A stretch of 64,000 nucleotides of DNA, taken from positions 229,232,578 to 229,296,577 of the forward strand of contig CP136062.1 of the NCBI GenBank assembly GCA_032622095.1, read 5' to 3'. The stretch is from Siphonodentalium dalli. Lineage: Eukaryota; Mollusca; Scaphopoda; Gadilida; Siphonodentaliidae. The position numbers and the translations under genes are program-made. Shown here piece by piece: positions 13,226 through 25,472 of the stretch (position 1 is its first letter; the number at the start of each line of letters is the position of its first letter). The notes below the pieces were generated by a model. That model was not told the DNA's origin. It saw only the letters and a list, made by a program, of their open reading frames with translations, and did no database searches.

Positions 13226-13700
13226 TATGAGCAATAAAACTTGTGTTTTTATTATTATTAATACCAAATGCTCTCACCATACCCAGAAGCTGCGCGTTGC
13301 ATTGAAAATGATATATTGAGATGTCTCCCTAAGGTCGGATTATTTCAAGAGTCTCCCTAATGTCGTTCATGTTGTTAGGTATATGTATACCATTACATGG
13401 TATTGGTTATAATAATGAAAGGCACGGGCGGCGTTCGTTGCAGAAATATTCATGTGTTCAAATCGCCACCAACAGATGGAATATTAAAATATATATAGCT
13501 GTGTCGAGTTGTCTCCCTAAGGTCGGATTATTTCAAGAGTCTCCATAATGTCGTTAATTTTGTTAGCTATATGTATATGTATATCAGTACATGGCATTGG
13601 TTATAATAATTAAAGGCACGGGCGGTGTTCGTTGCAGAAATATTAATATGTGGTCAAATCGCCACCAACAGATGGAATATTAAAATATGTACAGTTTTGT
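13226..13700 (+). repeat. Satellite segment between the two 3.2 kb copies
   Basis: Contains the array flank (ATGCTCTCACCATACCC, GTCTCCCTAAGGTCGG) and two 196 bp left-end subunits starting at ~13,417 and ~13,608. It is less similar to the matching stretch at 10,021-10,385 than the rest of the duplication is, so it marks the junction. Confidence 0.85.
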
Positions 13701-16389
13701 TCAGATGCAAACGTAATCAGCGCGTGAATAGTGTATTGTCCTCAATGTGTACGATGATTGCGTAAACAACAGCATGCTCGTGTTACGGAAGTTTTGCTTC
13801 CGTTTACATAACACAACGCAATTATAGTGGTTAATCACACAAACATTATATAAACGCTCTTTATTATTTCCATTTAAGGAAAGTAGTAACAAATAACGCT
13901 CTTTATGTTTACCATATCCGGATCTAAATAAAACCTAGGAAAGGTAACGTTGTTTGCTTTTGTTTACGTAACACATTTGACGGATGTGAATATGTTAGTA
14001 GCATGCCCACCGCCGACACTGGCCGTATCTTTTATATAGCAATAAAAGATTTTTTGTTCGTTTGATACCAAATGCTCTCACCATAACCAGAAGCTTTACG
14101 TTGCATAGAAAATGATATATCGAGATGTCTCGCCATCAACATATGGAATATTAAAGCATTGTTCATATGCAAACATAATGGGGCGTAAATAGTGTATTGT
14201 GTAATAGTATACTGTCTTCAAGGTGTGCGATGATTGCCAACACCGCCCGTATCTTTGATATAGCAATAAAAGATGTTTTTTTTCGATTAATAACAAATGC
14301 CCTCACCTTACCCAGAAGCTACGCGTTGCATAGGAAATGATATATCGAGATTCTCCATAAGGTCGGATTATTTCAAGAGTCTCCCTAAGGTTTATGGCTG
14401 TTTTTGACGGAGGTGAATATTTTAACAGCATACCCACTGCCAACGCCGCCCGTATCTTTAATATAGCAATAAGCAGTTATCAACGTACGATATCTCCATT
14501 CGTCGTTTATTTACATGTCTTCATGGCATATGACACTTTCCGACAAACACTTTAAGGACATTTCTAACGGGACAATGTTTTCGTTTGAAACGTGTGGGGA
14601 GGGGTTGGGTGTCTTTGTTCAGTCATATACTCATTGTAGCAAATGAACACACCCAGCTTCATATGTCGAGTTGTTTGTAGATGCGATCGCGAATCGCGAT
14701 GGAGAGTTCAAACAATAATGAATATTTCATAATTACCCTCTAATTTGGTTGTTAAAAATAGATAATGACGACGTGTGCATAGATACATTATCAGACAACA
14801 AGTGATCATTGAGCGCTAAACGTTTTAGTTGATTGTTCGATCGTTTTGTAATTATAATAAGCTGGATGCGTGCCGGGCCATGCACATCGTTTGCGCCACC
14901 CAGACCTTGCTTTTTGACGCTGTTGGGAGACAATATTCAGAAGAAAATACTAAATGCTTGCATATATATAATGAAATTGATGAGCGTTTGTACATGTATG
15001 GTTTAAAATGAAAGAATCAATCGCCGACCCACCCATGGCGATATAGATGCCATTGTTGGATAAATGGGCTAAATTTGTCAGATTTTCTAGTGATGGTAAA
15101 CGGGGGTATTGTATCGATCCCCTTGACTTTAATAATACTACCGTACTATTAACGTAAAACGTGCATCCAAACTGCCTCTATCCGAGTACATGTATAATAG
15201 GGACAGCGCATAGAGGCCGTTTGGATGCATGGAATGGGAGCGGAGCGCGTTGCAAGTCCATGTGCACTGGTTAATATATTCATTTCCGCTTTAGCTAACA
15301 ACTTGCCTGATTGCCAACAAATGCATACAGGGCAATTGGCTGCATGATATTATATTGTCCTTATGAAGGCAGCTTGGGGAGGTGCGGTCCGTGTCATGTT
15401 TATGTTGCGCACTTGGCAGAACCGGCCGTAGGTTAACAATGCTGTTCTCGCTCGAGCTACCGAGATTGGAACACCTGTATATACATACATGTCTATTCTG
15501 CACGAGAGCATTTACGGTATTGCATCATTTGGTTAATGATTTATTTTGGCCGAATTATACCAAATGTGCTTGTCCCTATAAACATGCTGATGTCAACTTC
15601 CTTGTACCATGCCATGACCAATGTCCCAATTGTATGGATTGTATCCCGTGCTAAATTATTTAACGACAAAATCCGACCAAGATATGCACCAGAGAACATG
15701 TTTTGCCGGACGACGCCAAATGCAAGTTATTTGTTTTCTCCCTCAACCAGATAACTTATATCAACCGAGGGCGTTTTGTAATAATGTCGTTTGGTCCCAA
15801 AAGGTTTGTCCTACTGTTTGTTTTCTTCCTGAGGGTGTTTTGTCAGAGTACCATGACAAGATATCTGGACATCAATTCAAATTCAGATGTTTATTGAACA
15901 TGGATTATCATCAGAACAAAATGAAAATATAACAATGATGACGATTTTATAAAAAAAAAAACAATGATGACGACTTACATAACATGTAATCAAATAACTT
16001 AAAGGCACGGGAGGCCTTAATTGTCGAAAATATTCATATCTGTTCCAAACACCGTAAACAGAAAAACATTAACACGCTTAGTGTTCAATGCATATATACC
16101 ATGACAATCGCGTAAACAACAGTATGTTATCATAAAGATCTACTATATTTTATCTGAACAAGAGCCTGTTGTGTTACAGAAGACAGCACAATGCTGCTGG
16201 CTAATCACACACAAATGGTATAAACGCTCTTTATTAGTTCCATATCAGGAATTCACCAACAAAGAACGCTCTTTATGTTTACCATAATAATATAAACAAA
16301 CACCAGAAAAGTAACTGTTTATGCTTTTTTTTTTACATAACAATGGTCAAACATATGTCTACATTTTGATGTTCTTTCTGTTTGTGCCG
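13590..16389 (+). repeat. 3.2 kb tandem duplication, second copy
   Basis: Near-identical to 10,385-13,185. The match fails after TTCTTTCTGTTTG at ~16,384; this copy continues into the true MITE right end (GTGCCGGTTTTTGACGGG), whereas the first copy runs into satellite. It could be a genuine recent duplication or an assembly duplication; the sequence alone cannot decide. Confidence 0.93.
15163..15228. repeat. Hairpin, second copy
   Basis: Identical copy of the 11,959-12,024 hairpin, displaced by 3,204 bp with the rest of the unit. Confidence 0.85.
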
Positions 16390-16451
16390 GTTTTTGACGG
16401 GTGGAAACATTTTGACAGGATACCCACCGCCAAGGCCTCCCGTACCTTTAA
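15999..16451 (+). mobile_element. Diverged MITE, complete copy with TTAA on both sides
   Basis: Runs from TTAA-AGGCACGGGAGG to CTCCCGTACCT-TTAA (TTAA at 15,999-16,002 and 16,448-16,451). The inverted ends are about 15 bp with further subterminal symmetry. There is no ORF of its own. It lies directly upstream of the piggyBac pseudogene, with its right-type end facing it. Confidence 0.78.
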
Positions 16452-17172
16452 ACGTACAACTGGATAGCTTCTGTCTCATGACATGACTAGACTACTTTGT
16501 GGCACATGAGGGGTTTCTGAATTATGACGTAGACAGGACACCGATAATGATGAATGTTCACTAATCCTGATATGGCACCAGAGATAAAATGGGAAATAAA
16601 CAGTATCCGTTATCATGAAAGCCCTTGTTGCACTTCCATCCGAACTGTGTGGTGAACCATTGACCGATTTAATTTGGATATGGCTCAACATGATCATTAT
16701 GCCAAAGTTATATTTGTCCCAGGAAAACTACGAAAACCAACAGCGTCTGTCCGAGTGTGCGTCATTTCGGCCGTGCATGCGCATTTTGGTTTGCGAACGA
16801 TAACTTTAGTAACGTTAAAATTGTATTAATTTTCTGCGCATGTTTTATCTCTGTACTCCCCATAAGCGTCCCTGGACGCTTTTGCACTATTTCCACATAA
16901 GCGCATGTGGACGCCTCGCAACATATCCCTAGACGCGCATAAGAGCGCGTTACCAGACTTCCCCACAAGCGCCCTAGAGCGCCACACTAGGCCCAGACTG
17001 TACTAATGAGTTCGCCCCTATGCCCCCCGCTTTTGCTATGTTTCTAATCGAGACCACTCGGTTATGTCAACTCGTTATTTGCCTATCTAATAACAATAAA
17101 CGTGGCACCGTGTGCATCGCGCGCGACACATGCTGTGTTACTTGGGTACCATTCTAAGTATTTACGAACAAC
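16452..17172. other. Transposase upstream region with CpG-rich degenerate repeats
   Basis: No gene seen. At 16,858-16,990 a GC-rich block holds about four degenerate 35-40 bp repeats around (C)ACATAAGCG...GGACGC, including AAGCGTCC-CT-GGACGCTT, a near-perfect short hairpin. Position directly ahead of the transposase start makes a promoter or transposase-binding role possible, but nothing here proves it. No TTAACCC-type piggyBac end was found. Confidence 0.45.
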
Positions 17173-18847
17173 ATGGCTGCGACATTTTCGAAACAGCAAG
17201 TGATCGACATGTTAATGGGAGATGATAGCGATTTTAGCGGAGGTTGCGGTTCCTCGTCATCAGAAGATTCAGACGACGATTACTCTGCCCCTGCTACCAG
17301 CGACAATGTGACCTCCATCGATGATAGCAGCTTGAATAATAACCAGATTGGCTGGTCAAATAAACTTCGAAAGGTATCACTTCAGCCATTTACCCAAAGG
17401 ACAGGGCCAGTTATACCCGATGAATTCGATACTGATACAGCAACAGCTTTGGAATATTTCAATTTTATGTTCTCGCCATCGAAGTATGCCGAAATAGCCA
17501 GGCATACTAACAACTATGCCAAGTGGAAAATGGAAGAAAAGGGCGAGACTGATAAATACTGGTCTGATATTTCGGAACTAGAACTTCGTGCGTACATCGG
17601 TATGAACATCATGATGGGTGTGAATGACCTTCCCTCATACAAGCAGTACTGGTCACATGCTGAGTTTATCGGAAACGCCGGAATCAGCAAAGTTATGAAT
17701 CGGCGCAGATTTGAAAAAATCACAGAATACTTCCCCGTCAGTGACCGAGAGAGCGAACCTGCTAAAGGGACAGATTCGTACGATCCACTATATAAGGTTC
17801 GCGACATCATCGACTCATCACTAACAACATTGAAATCGTGTTACTTGCCTTCGCAATATATATCTGTCGACGAAGGAATGATATAATGGACGGGACGTCT
17901 CTCCTACAAGCAATACATGCCGGCAAAACCAATAAAACGAGGGATCAAAATATGGATGATGTACGATGCCACCAATGCCTACCTGTTAAACTTTGAAGTA
18001 TACCTCGGAAAGCATTATTTCAAACCGTCTGGAAAAGGTCTCGGGTATGATGTGGTTACGTCATTGTCATCGGATTTGTGTGACAAAAATTACTGTTTGT
18101 TCTTTGATAACTATTTTACGAGTGTGCACCTCATGCAGGACTTACTAAACGATGGGTTTTACTCGTGTGGCACCGTTTGGCAGAACAGGAAAGGATTCCC
18201 GAAGGATTTACAGCGACTGAAGAAAATGAATCGAGGTGACTATAACACTAGGCAGGATGGCGAATTTCTCACGGCAACGGTATGGCAGGACAAGAAACAA
18301 GTGTTCACCCTTAGCACGATGACTGACCCAACGACATATATCATGGCCAATCGGCGCCAGGGAAAAACAATTTTTGAAGTGACTCAGCCGATGAGCATAT
18401 TCATGTACAACAAGTACATGAATGGTGTTGACAAACATGATCAGTTGAGGATGACGTATCTCCTCGGTCGCGAAAGGAAAAAGCACGGAAATGCATCTTC
18501 TGGTTGGTCGCCAATTCATCAATAGTTAACAGTTTCATCTTGTTCAAAGAAACATCAAAGAGACATAATTCTAAGAAGGTGTTCACGCATATGGATTTAG
18601 GATTGAACTGGCTCATCAACTGATTGCAGGATATTCTTCTAGAAAACTCAAAGCACAAGAAGGGCCACATGCCCTCAATATATCACCAGAAAACTCAAAC
18701 GGACACGTGTCCACACACATGGGACGCAAGAACCGATGTCGGGTTCATCTGAACTCAAAAGAAAGAAAAGAAACTGTATTTGGTTGCAAACTCTCCAATG
18801 TTCATCTATGTAAGGACGGTTGCCATTTCAAGTATCATTGTAGTTGA
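17173..18847 (+). pseudogene. piggyBac-family transposase (PGBD-like), disrupted
   Basis: The conceptual product is a DDD transposase that in intact elements cuts and pastes DNA at TTAA sites. The start ATG at 17,173 follows ACAAC. The N-terminus is acidic and serine-rich (about residues 15-45), typical of the family. The DDE_Tnp_1_7 core follows: ISVDEGMI (first Asp, residue 233), FFDNYFTS (second, codon 18,106-18,108) and NKYMNGVDKHDQ (third, codon 18,430-18,432), so all three catalytic Asp codons survive. A Cys/His-rich C-terminal zinc domain lies at about 18,728-18,844. Lesions: an in-frame TAA at 17,884-17,886 just after the first Asp, a frameshift near 18,485 in an A-run, and another near 18,594. 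Two open pieces remain, 17,173-17,886 and 17,887-18,525. The gene is therefore not functional as it stands. Terminal repeats of its own were not found. Confidence 0.93.
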
Positions 18848-19090
18848 ACGTTCCGAACAATTATGGATTATGGTTATGAGATATATAGTGCATGGACATC
18901 ACAGAGAACCCAATGTGTATCTACTGTATATTGCTATACTCAATTAACATTCAAACTATCCAATTATATTAATTGTTCACGCAACACATTTCATGATATA
19001 ATTTCAAATTTGGTGAATTGCACGATTTGACTCAGTTATAATTTCAAACCAAATTATAACATTCAAAAACAAATTTATTGCGAAATATTT
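18848..19090. other. AT-rich spacer after the transposase
   Basis: About 240 bp of AT-rich DNA with ATAATTTCAAA repeated twice (~18,999 and ~19,040). Nothing else recognised. It probably contains the transposase 3' flank. Confidence 0.4.
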
Positions 19091-19642
19091 TTAAAGATAC
19101 GGGCGGCGTTCGCGGTGGGTATGGTGTTAACACATTCATATCCTTGAAAAACCACCATAAACAGAAGGAATAGTAAGATATGGACATAGCTTGTTCTTAT
19201 ACCAATCAGAAATATGGCATAAACAGTATGTTATTGTCAATTTGTTCCCCTTTGTTATGTAAACAAAAGCGAAAAAATTACGTTTCATTGCTTTTGTTTA
19301 GATCTGGATATGACACACATAAAGCGCGTTGTTTGTTACTGTTTTCCTGATAGGGAAATAATAAAGAGCGTTTATATCATTTTTGTATGAATAACCAATA
19401 GAATTTCGGTCTGTTATGTTTTTTACGTACAGCATTGTACGTCTTGACGACAATACACTATTTACGCGCTGATTATGTTTGGCATATGAGTTGAACTGTA
19501 CATACATGATATATCAGTACACGGCATTGGTTATAATAATTAAAGACACGGGCGTATATACATGTATGTTGGCGTTCATTCTGTTGATGCCGATTTGAAC
19601 AAATATAAATATTTCTGCAACGGATGTCGCCCGTGACTTTAA
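19091..19642 (-). mobile_element. Inverted MITE copy with an internal satellite fragment
   Basis: Reads as the reverse complement of the array MITE: right end first (TTAA-AGATACGGGCGGCG...GGTGGGTATGG), then the core (AATAAAGAGCGTTTAT, GACAATACACTATTTACG), then the left end (ATTTCTGCAACGG...GCCCGTGACT-TTAA). TTAA flanks both sides (19,091-19,094 and 19,639-19,642). Between core and left end, 19,508-19,554 is a piece of the 196 bp satellite in the opposite, plus orientation (ATCAGTACACGGCATTGG ... TTAAAGACACGGGCG). Confidence 0.8.
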
Positions 19643-22509
19643 TAATGGTTGCATTAGTTGAAAATCGACTATAACCAAGATCGCTATTTGCGTCGTTTTA
19701 GAAACACCAGCGCAGTTATTATTATATTTTTCAAAAATATATATGTTATTGAATGTTTTTGTTTTATCAAATCGCTCTAGTTATCCAATCACCTTGAAAA
19801 TTACAACTTTAGAAAAATAACGGTACTTTTTCGTAACGGAATTAGTTTGCCCGACCCGCATCATAGCAATTCAACATGACCACCGGCATCATAGTATATT
19901 AGCATGCCCACTTGACCAGGGGTGGATACGCGACAGCTCAGCTACAGTTATGTATTATTGTTTCAAACCGCTTAACATCAAATGGCTGGTGTTACATGCA
20001 TGTTTCAGTCGGACGTTATGTTACAATTTGCTTGATCGAAGAGTTCACAAACTATTTTCTCAAACATGTTTGGTTTTTGAGTAAAAGGAAATATCTATAT
20101 CAATACAATGTGTACATTGTGCGGTCCTTTTTCTGATAATGTTGGTATATGTTTCTGGTGTTTCTGACGTATGTGATAAAATAGTGTGTAATCGTACACC
20201 TATATACCTGTATATGGATTGTTTCAAATTTCTCTTATATTATATAATGCGGCTAAATTTTAAATGGTGATGCCATACAGTGTTTGCACGAAGATGAACT
20301 TCCAAGCACGACGTGTTATATAATAGGTGTTTTCGAAGTCGAAATCAAAGTTGATATTGAGTAATTAGACAACGCACCATAAAACCAATGACATACACGT
20401 ATACCTATGATCTAGCCTGCATCACGATTACCATTGATTTGTGCTAATAAATCAGAAGCCGTGCGGTATATACACGTAAGCATTACGCACTCTGGAAGCG
20501 GAACATACTTATGTATGTACAGCGAATTACCAATGAATAATAATTATAATTGAATTGTATGTGTATGTTCTATATTATCACTTCTGTTAACTGTTACATT
20601 TGCATGTTAGTTTATAGTAATAAACAATCACAAACATCACTATTCTGAAAATATATTTTAAAACCTTACTTGAATTTCGTAGTGCGACATCGCGTTATTT
20701 TGGCTGAACGAAATAGAGGATATCTAGCGTTCTGAATTGATACCGGACAAATACATTTGTTCTGGCAGTAACAACAGAAACTCATTATCGCCAGAAACAA
20801 TATACATGCGTTGACGACAAGTTGGTCGCGAAATTAAGTCCTTAAGCCATATCATGAGATATTTATGGTATTAATTATGAGAAGAAAACAAAACACATTT
20901 GCTTTGAATTGTTTACAAAATACTTTTGGGAGTTGGTGACTTTCCAAAATAAGACGAGTCTAAATCCTGAACAAGGATCATTTGTATAAGACCTATTTTA
21001 TTGTCACAATGTGACATTCGTGTGCAAACACGTCGTGGTCACTTCAACCCATGTAATCTGAGTAAATGATGAGATTTTGTATGGAATATTAAAAGCAACA
21101 TTTCAGAGCTGACGAAACGCACAATACATATAGTTTGATATACTGATATTGAACTAATCCCAACAGAAATGTCGAAGATACTTGCTTGCCCAGGGCTCTT
21201 ATACACAGGTGTCGATTTTCTCATATTACGACACACGTCCCGGCTTACGGTCATTATCCCCAGTTGGAGCTGTCACTCCAACAGCCTACTTTCACTGCGT
21301 CAACACAGTAACAGGTTTATCACCATTTATGGAGCAACGGGATACTTTCTGACAAGCCAAAACTTATGGGGAAATAGCGTCTGGTACTTTATATATGCCC
21401 GGGAACACACCGTCGGTATTATGTTATAGCTGCAGGGAGATGAAGGGGTGGCTTATACAGCTAGTGTGGGAACTAAAGAGTTAAATATCTTATAAATATG
21501 TTCAGTGCGTAAGTACAATTCAAGTTCGAAAATGGGTTCGGTCCGAATCATTTTTTACTAAGTTATGACCCTTTTTACTTAGAATTTTCCAAATTTGAGA
21601 TTTCTCGATAAATTTAAATTGGGCTGTTTGGTCTGAAGGAAATGTGTATGTTAGCTGTTTAGTGCCAAATACAGGTCTATACTAAGGGTTTGTTTCGAAT
21701 AAGTTTTACTGAGTTCTGGCCCATTTTAGAGTAAGGATTTTCCAAATTTGAGGTTTCTGGATAACTCAAGTTTTGGTTATTTGATCGGAACCAAATTTGA
21801 TGTATGATTTTTCCAGTCATATTTTGTTACCAAGAAGACCCTTATCGCTTGTCCAGGATCATCTATAAATTCTGTCCTACTTTCTAGAAAGGCAATGCCC
21901 TAAATGAATCAAATTTAAAGGGGATATGTATATTATTTAAAGGGGAATTGTGTCCTCAGTACGTATGTGGCTTATTTCATGCTGTATTAAATTGTAATGA
22001 TGTTGAGAAAATACTATTGTATAAGTTACTTTAATATAATAGTAAATAAAATGCCATACAAAAACACTCATTGTCGAAGCAGTCAGTTGCTATTTGCAAT
22101 ATTGAAATACAGTATATCGAGTTTGAATATACAAGCTCTGTTTAGTTGTTTTGAACAGAAAATTAGCTATGTGATTTTATTTATATATTACTTTTATAAT
22201 AAAATACAGGTAGCCCACAATCGTGCTACAATAAAATAACCCAGTAAGTCATGAGTGTTTGTGAACCTGATTTTTTTCATGCAACTTTGTCTTGCGTGGG
22301 TTCGTGGAACTGGTTGTAATGAACATATTCTTTCTTAAACAATTAATGCATTTCTTTGCATATATATAGCATGGACACCAGTCAGAATAATTTTATTGGT
22401 GCCAACAACAATATCAGAAGGTGTATTAAACCATTCGCAATGAATGTGTTATATAATTATTGTTTATTGACCTCCAAGTATGAAGAGCTAACGAGTTATG
22501 TGGCTTATA
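19643..22509. other. No gene recognised; one imperfect direct repeat
   Basis: AT-rich DNA on both strands with only short unconvincing ORFs. The clearest structure is an imperfect direct repeat of ~140 bp around 21,545-21,800, in which TTTTCCAAATTTGAG(A/G)TTTCT recurs at ~21,588 and ~21,727. No promoter, splice pattern or RNA gene is recognisable. Confidence 0.5.
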
Positions 22510-23420
22510 TTGACACGTATGAATACCTATACAGTGAAAAATGGGTGGCATACAAAGTCAAATATAACTCTTTTGAGTAGTACTCATTAGGGGCATTAGC
22601 CTAACCTGTATATGCAATGCGCTGAAAACAGTTATTAGGGAGACATATATAACGAGCACGTACGTGTCTCCATAATCACGGTTTATCACCTATCAGTTAA
22701 CTTGAGAAAGTTAATATTCCCACAATACCCGCTTGTGGCTTCTATATATATATATATGGACACGTATTTATATATATACAATAAATAAGTTGGTGGCAAA
22801 CAAAGCCAAATATTACTCTTTTGAGTCGCAATCATTGGGGATAATAACATAACGTGTACATATGCAATACGTTGCAGAAACATACATGCATGCTGGTTAT
22901 CTTTGTCTCCTTAATAACGGTTTATTACGTATAAGTTAATCTGAGAAAGTTAATATTCCCACAATACCCATATAGTGGCTTCTATAGACACGTGTGTATA
23001 TCAATACAGTAACAAATGAGTGGCATACAAAACAAATATAACACTTTTGAGTTGTAATCTTTAAGGACAATAACCTAACATGCATATGCAATGCGTTGAA
23101 ATCCGTCAATAGGGAGACACATATAACCAGCATGTACGTGTCTCCCTAATCATGGTTTATTACATATCAGTTAATTTGAGAAAGTTAATATTCCCACAGT
23201 GTCCACTATGTGGCTTCTATGGACACGTATTTATACCTATACAATAACAAATTGGGTGGCATACAAAGTCAAATATAAGTCTTTGAGTTGTCATCATTAG
23301 GGACAATAACCTAACGTGTATATGCAATGCGTTGAAAACAGTTATTGGGGAGACATATATAACCAGCGTGTACGTGTCTACCTAATCACAGTTTTTTTTT
23401 ACCTATCAGTTATCATTTAT
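22510..23420 (+). repeat. ~235 bp tandem array (about four copies) with MITE-like joined ends
   Basis: Units are marked by GACACGT at ~22,515, 22,758, 22,987 and 23,221 (spacing 243, 229, 234). Each unit holds ATTAGGGAGACA, ~22 nt, then TGTCTCC(C/A)TAAT, an inverted pair. Read the other way, each unit is a ~210 bp body beginning GTCTCCCTAAT and ending ATTAGGGAGAC, separated from the next by ~22 bp. That is how a tandem array of a short MITE would look. Confidence 0.85.
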
Positions 23421-23889
23421 TATATTAACTCGCCACGTTATAGTACGGGGGGGAACAGTCATATTGTACTCCCAAATGTCATATTGGACTCCCGAGTGTA
23501 CAATGCCACGTTATATTGGGACTCTGTGACGTAACGAATTACCTATTGCGAAATAAACTGGTGAAATTGTGATGCGCGTACAACAGATTTAGCAAACGTT
23601 TCACTTCCGCGTTGAGTATTTTTTATTGCCGTGTTTACCAGTTGTGTTTACTGTTCCAAATCAAATCATGCATACTGTGTGTTTCGTCATCACGGTTTCT
23701 ACAAATAAAATGCGAGCGCACAATATCCATGTAACTTGTTAGTTTTTGATCATTCTACATTTATATTTATCTGATTTAAAAAATAAAACGATGAAAATAC
23801 TAGGCACACACACACAGTAACATACTGGTATATAAGCCTTTTATCAAAGTCGGAAAAGGAGTAGAGATCACCCATGACTATCTTTAAAC
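23421..23889. other. No gene recognised
   Basis: Contains a G-run (23,446-23,453) followed by two CATATTG(T/G)ACTCCC repeats (~23,458-23,492) and a short CA repeat near 23,805. No coding or RNA signal. Confidence 0.45.
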
Positions 23890-24700
23890 GATTTAGAATT
23901 TGGAAAGTTGACGCATAATTTGGTCGCCTATTATAAAAAATAACCAAAAACAACCTTGTCATCGATGACCTTTCACCTATTAAATGGCGATCGCGATCTT
24001 TAAAAAAAATCGTATTAGTAGCGAAAACAGGAATGCATGTTTACATAGCACGTGTCTAATTATGCCAGCTAATGGGATTTTATATTCGAGAACAGTTGAA
24101 GCTGCTTTCACAGACCTGCGGCGGACGCACAAGGCCAACGCTATCGGGTTTGTGGCTGACCACTGGCACTGCGCATAAACCGATAGCCACAAACACTGCA
24201 CGCATGCGTCAGTCGCATGTCTGTGAAATCAGCTTTAACTTCAGACAGACAAAATTGCGACTACGACCTCCAAGTCATCTGGCCATGTGAAAAGGTTCCA
24301 AACAATTATGTTTCGAGTGAAAAGGTCAGAGGTAGCAAATTACTCTAAATGACGCGGAACGTGAAATGTTGACGCATCATTTTGTCGCATATTGCAATTT
24401 TAGAAGATATGAACACTTCAATTAAAACAAGTTGTAAATTTTCAATGATCTTCCCACAACAATCATGTGATCGATTTTGCAAAAAAAATGTATTGGTAAT
24501 CGCATTAGCTCAAATATGACTGTACGATTACACACCACATGTCCCAATTAGGCCAGATAAAGGGATTTTATAATCGACAACGGTTAAACCACAAGACAGA
24601 CCACCACACTGTTGGTCCAACCAAATTGCGACCACGCCCTTTAGGCCATGTGTACGTGTGAACGGGTCCCAAACCATATCCTTGCATATGGCGAAGTCCA
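23890..24700 (+). repeat. Two diverged copies of a ~470 bp repeat with internal inverted arms
   Basis: GTTGACGCAT(A/C)AT(T)TTG(G/T)TCGC occurs at ~23,908 and ~24,371, and the downstream landmarks repeat in order: GGGATTTTATA(A/T)TCGA at ~24,073 and ~24,562, then AAATTGCGAC at ~24,251 and ~24,614. The first copy has nested inverted arms: AAGCTGCTTTCACAGAC (24,099-24,115) with its complement at 24,219-24,235, and GCTATCGGGTTT (24,140-24,151) with AAACCGATAGC (24,177-24,187). It is likely a non-autonomous DNA element of unknown family. Confidence 0.7.
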
Positions 24701-24954
24701 CCCGTTATGTGTGTACACCTCCTTTGGTAAGAAATACTGCTGACCTTGTGATTTTGATTGCGAATTATAAATGTTATACCTAAACAGAATACAACCAAAG
24801 CATATTATGCAATCTGATTGTTAACATTTATGAGGCCTGATAACCCTGACTAGATCACAGGACGTATAACTGTTATATTTATATATTTACATACACCTGA
24901 TATCTCTTCCGATTTCCCCATAGCGTTACGGTAGACACGCCCCTTATTCAATGC

Positions 24955-25010
24955 GTTCATAAATCTATGAACGTAACGTCACGTTCAATGTCGTTCATAG
25001 GTTTATGAAC
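24955..25010. repeat. Twin 18 bp palindromes
   Basis: GTTCATAAATCTATGAAC at 24,955-24,972 and GTTCATAGGTTTATGAAC at 24,993-25,010 have identical 7 bp arms and differ only in the 4 bp centre; they are 38 bp apart. Function unknown. Confidence 0.8.
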
Positions 25011-25215
25011 ACATTGTTCCCGGAAATCACCGGGGATTGGCGGAAATTACCGACTGCTTGAGTATCTAGTCAGCCAATACGCCAAGGATTTGATAGCAAA
25101 CAATATGTAATCGAGGTTCACGATTGGATGGCTTGTGGCATCTGATCGCGAGCACGGGTGGCACAAGATGTTCGGTTGACTATCAGAATGTTGGTTATCA
25201 TATAATTCCATAATA

Positions 25216-25365
25216 TGTCAAATATAGCGAATTATCGAAATATGAAATACAACGAAAAAGCGAAATATGAAAATACAGCGAAATAGCACGAAAAATCGAA
25301 ATAGGAAAATACAGCGAAATAGCGAAATAGGGCAAAATATAGAGCAAAATATAGAAATAGGAAAT
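25216..25365 (+). repeat. Degenerate CGAAATA(T/G) simple repeat
   Basis: Many imperfect copies of (A)CAGCGAAATAG/GCGAAATATGAAAAT. On the minus strand it gives a false hydrophobic 76-codon ORF. Confidence 0.75.
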
Positions 25366-25472
25366 TATTTTTATAAACGAAATAACGGACATATTTGAAA
25401 AAAGTGTTTTTGACTTAATAACGGACATATTTGGAGAAGTGTTTTAAAGAGCGTAAGTATATAAATATGAAT

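Noticed and set aside
23750-24290. ORFs of 64-73 codons on both strands
   Set aside because: They fall in a repeated, self-complementary element, where inverted arms open frames on both strands.
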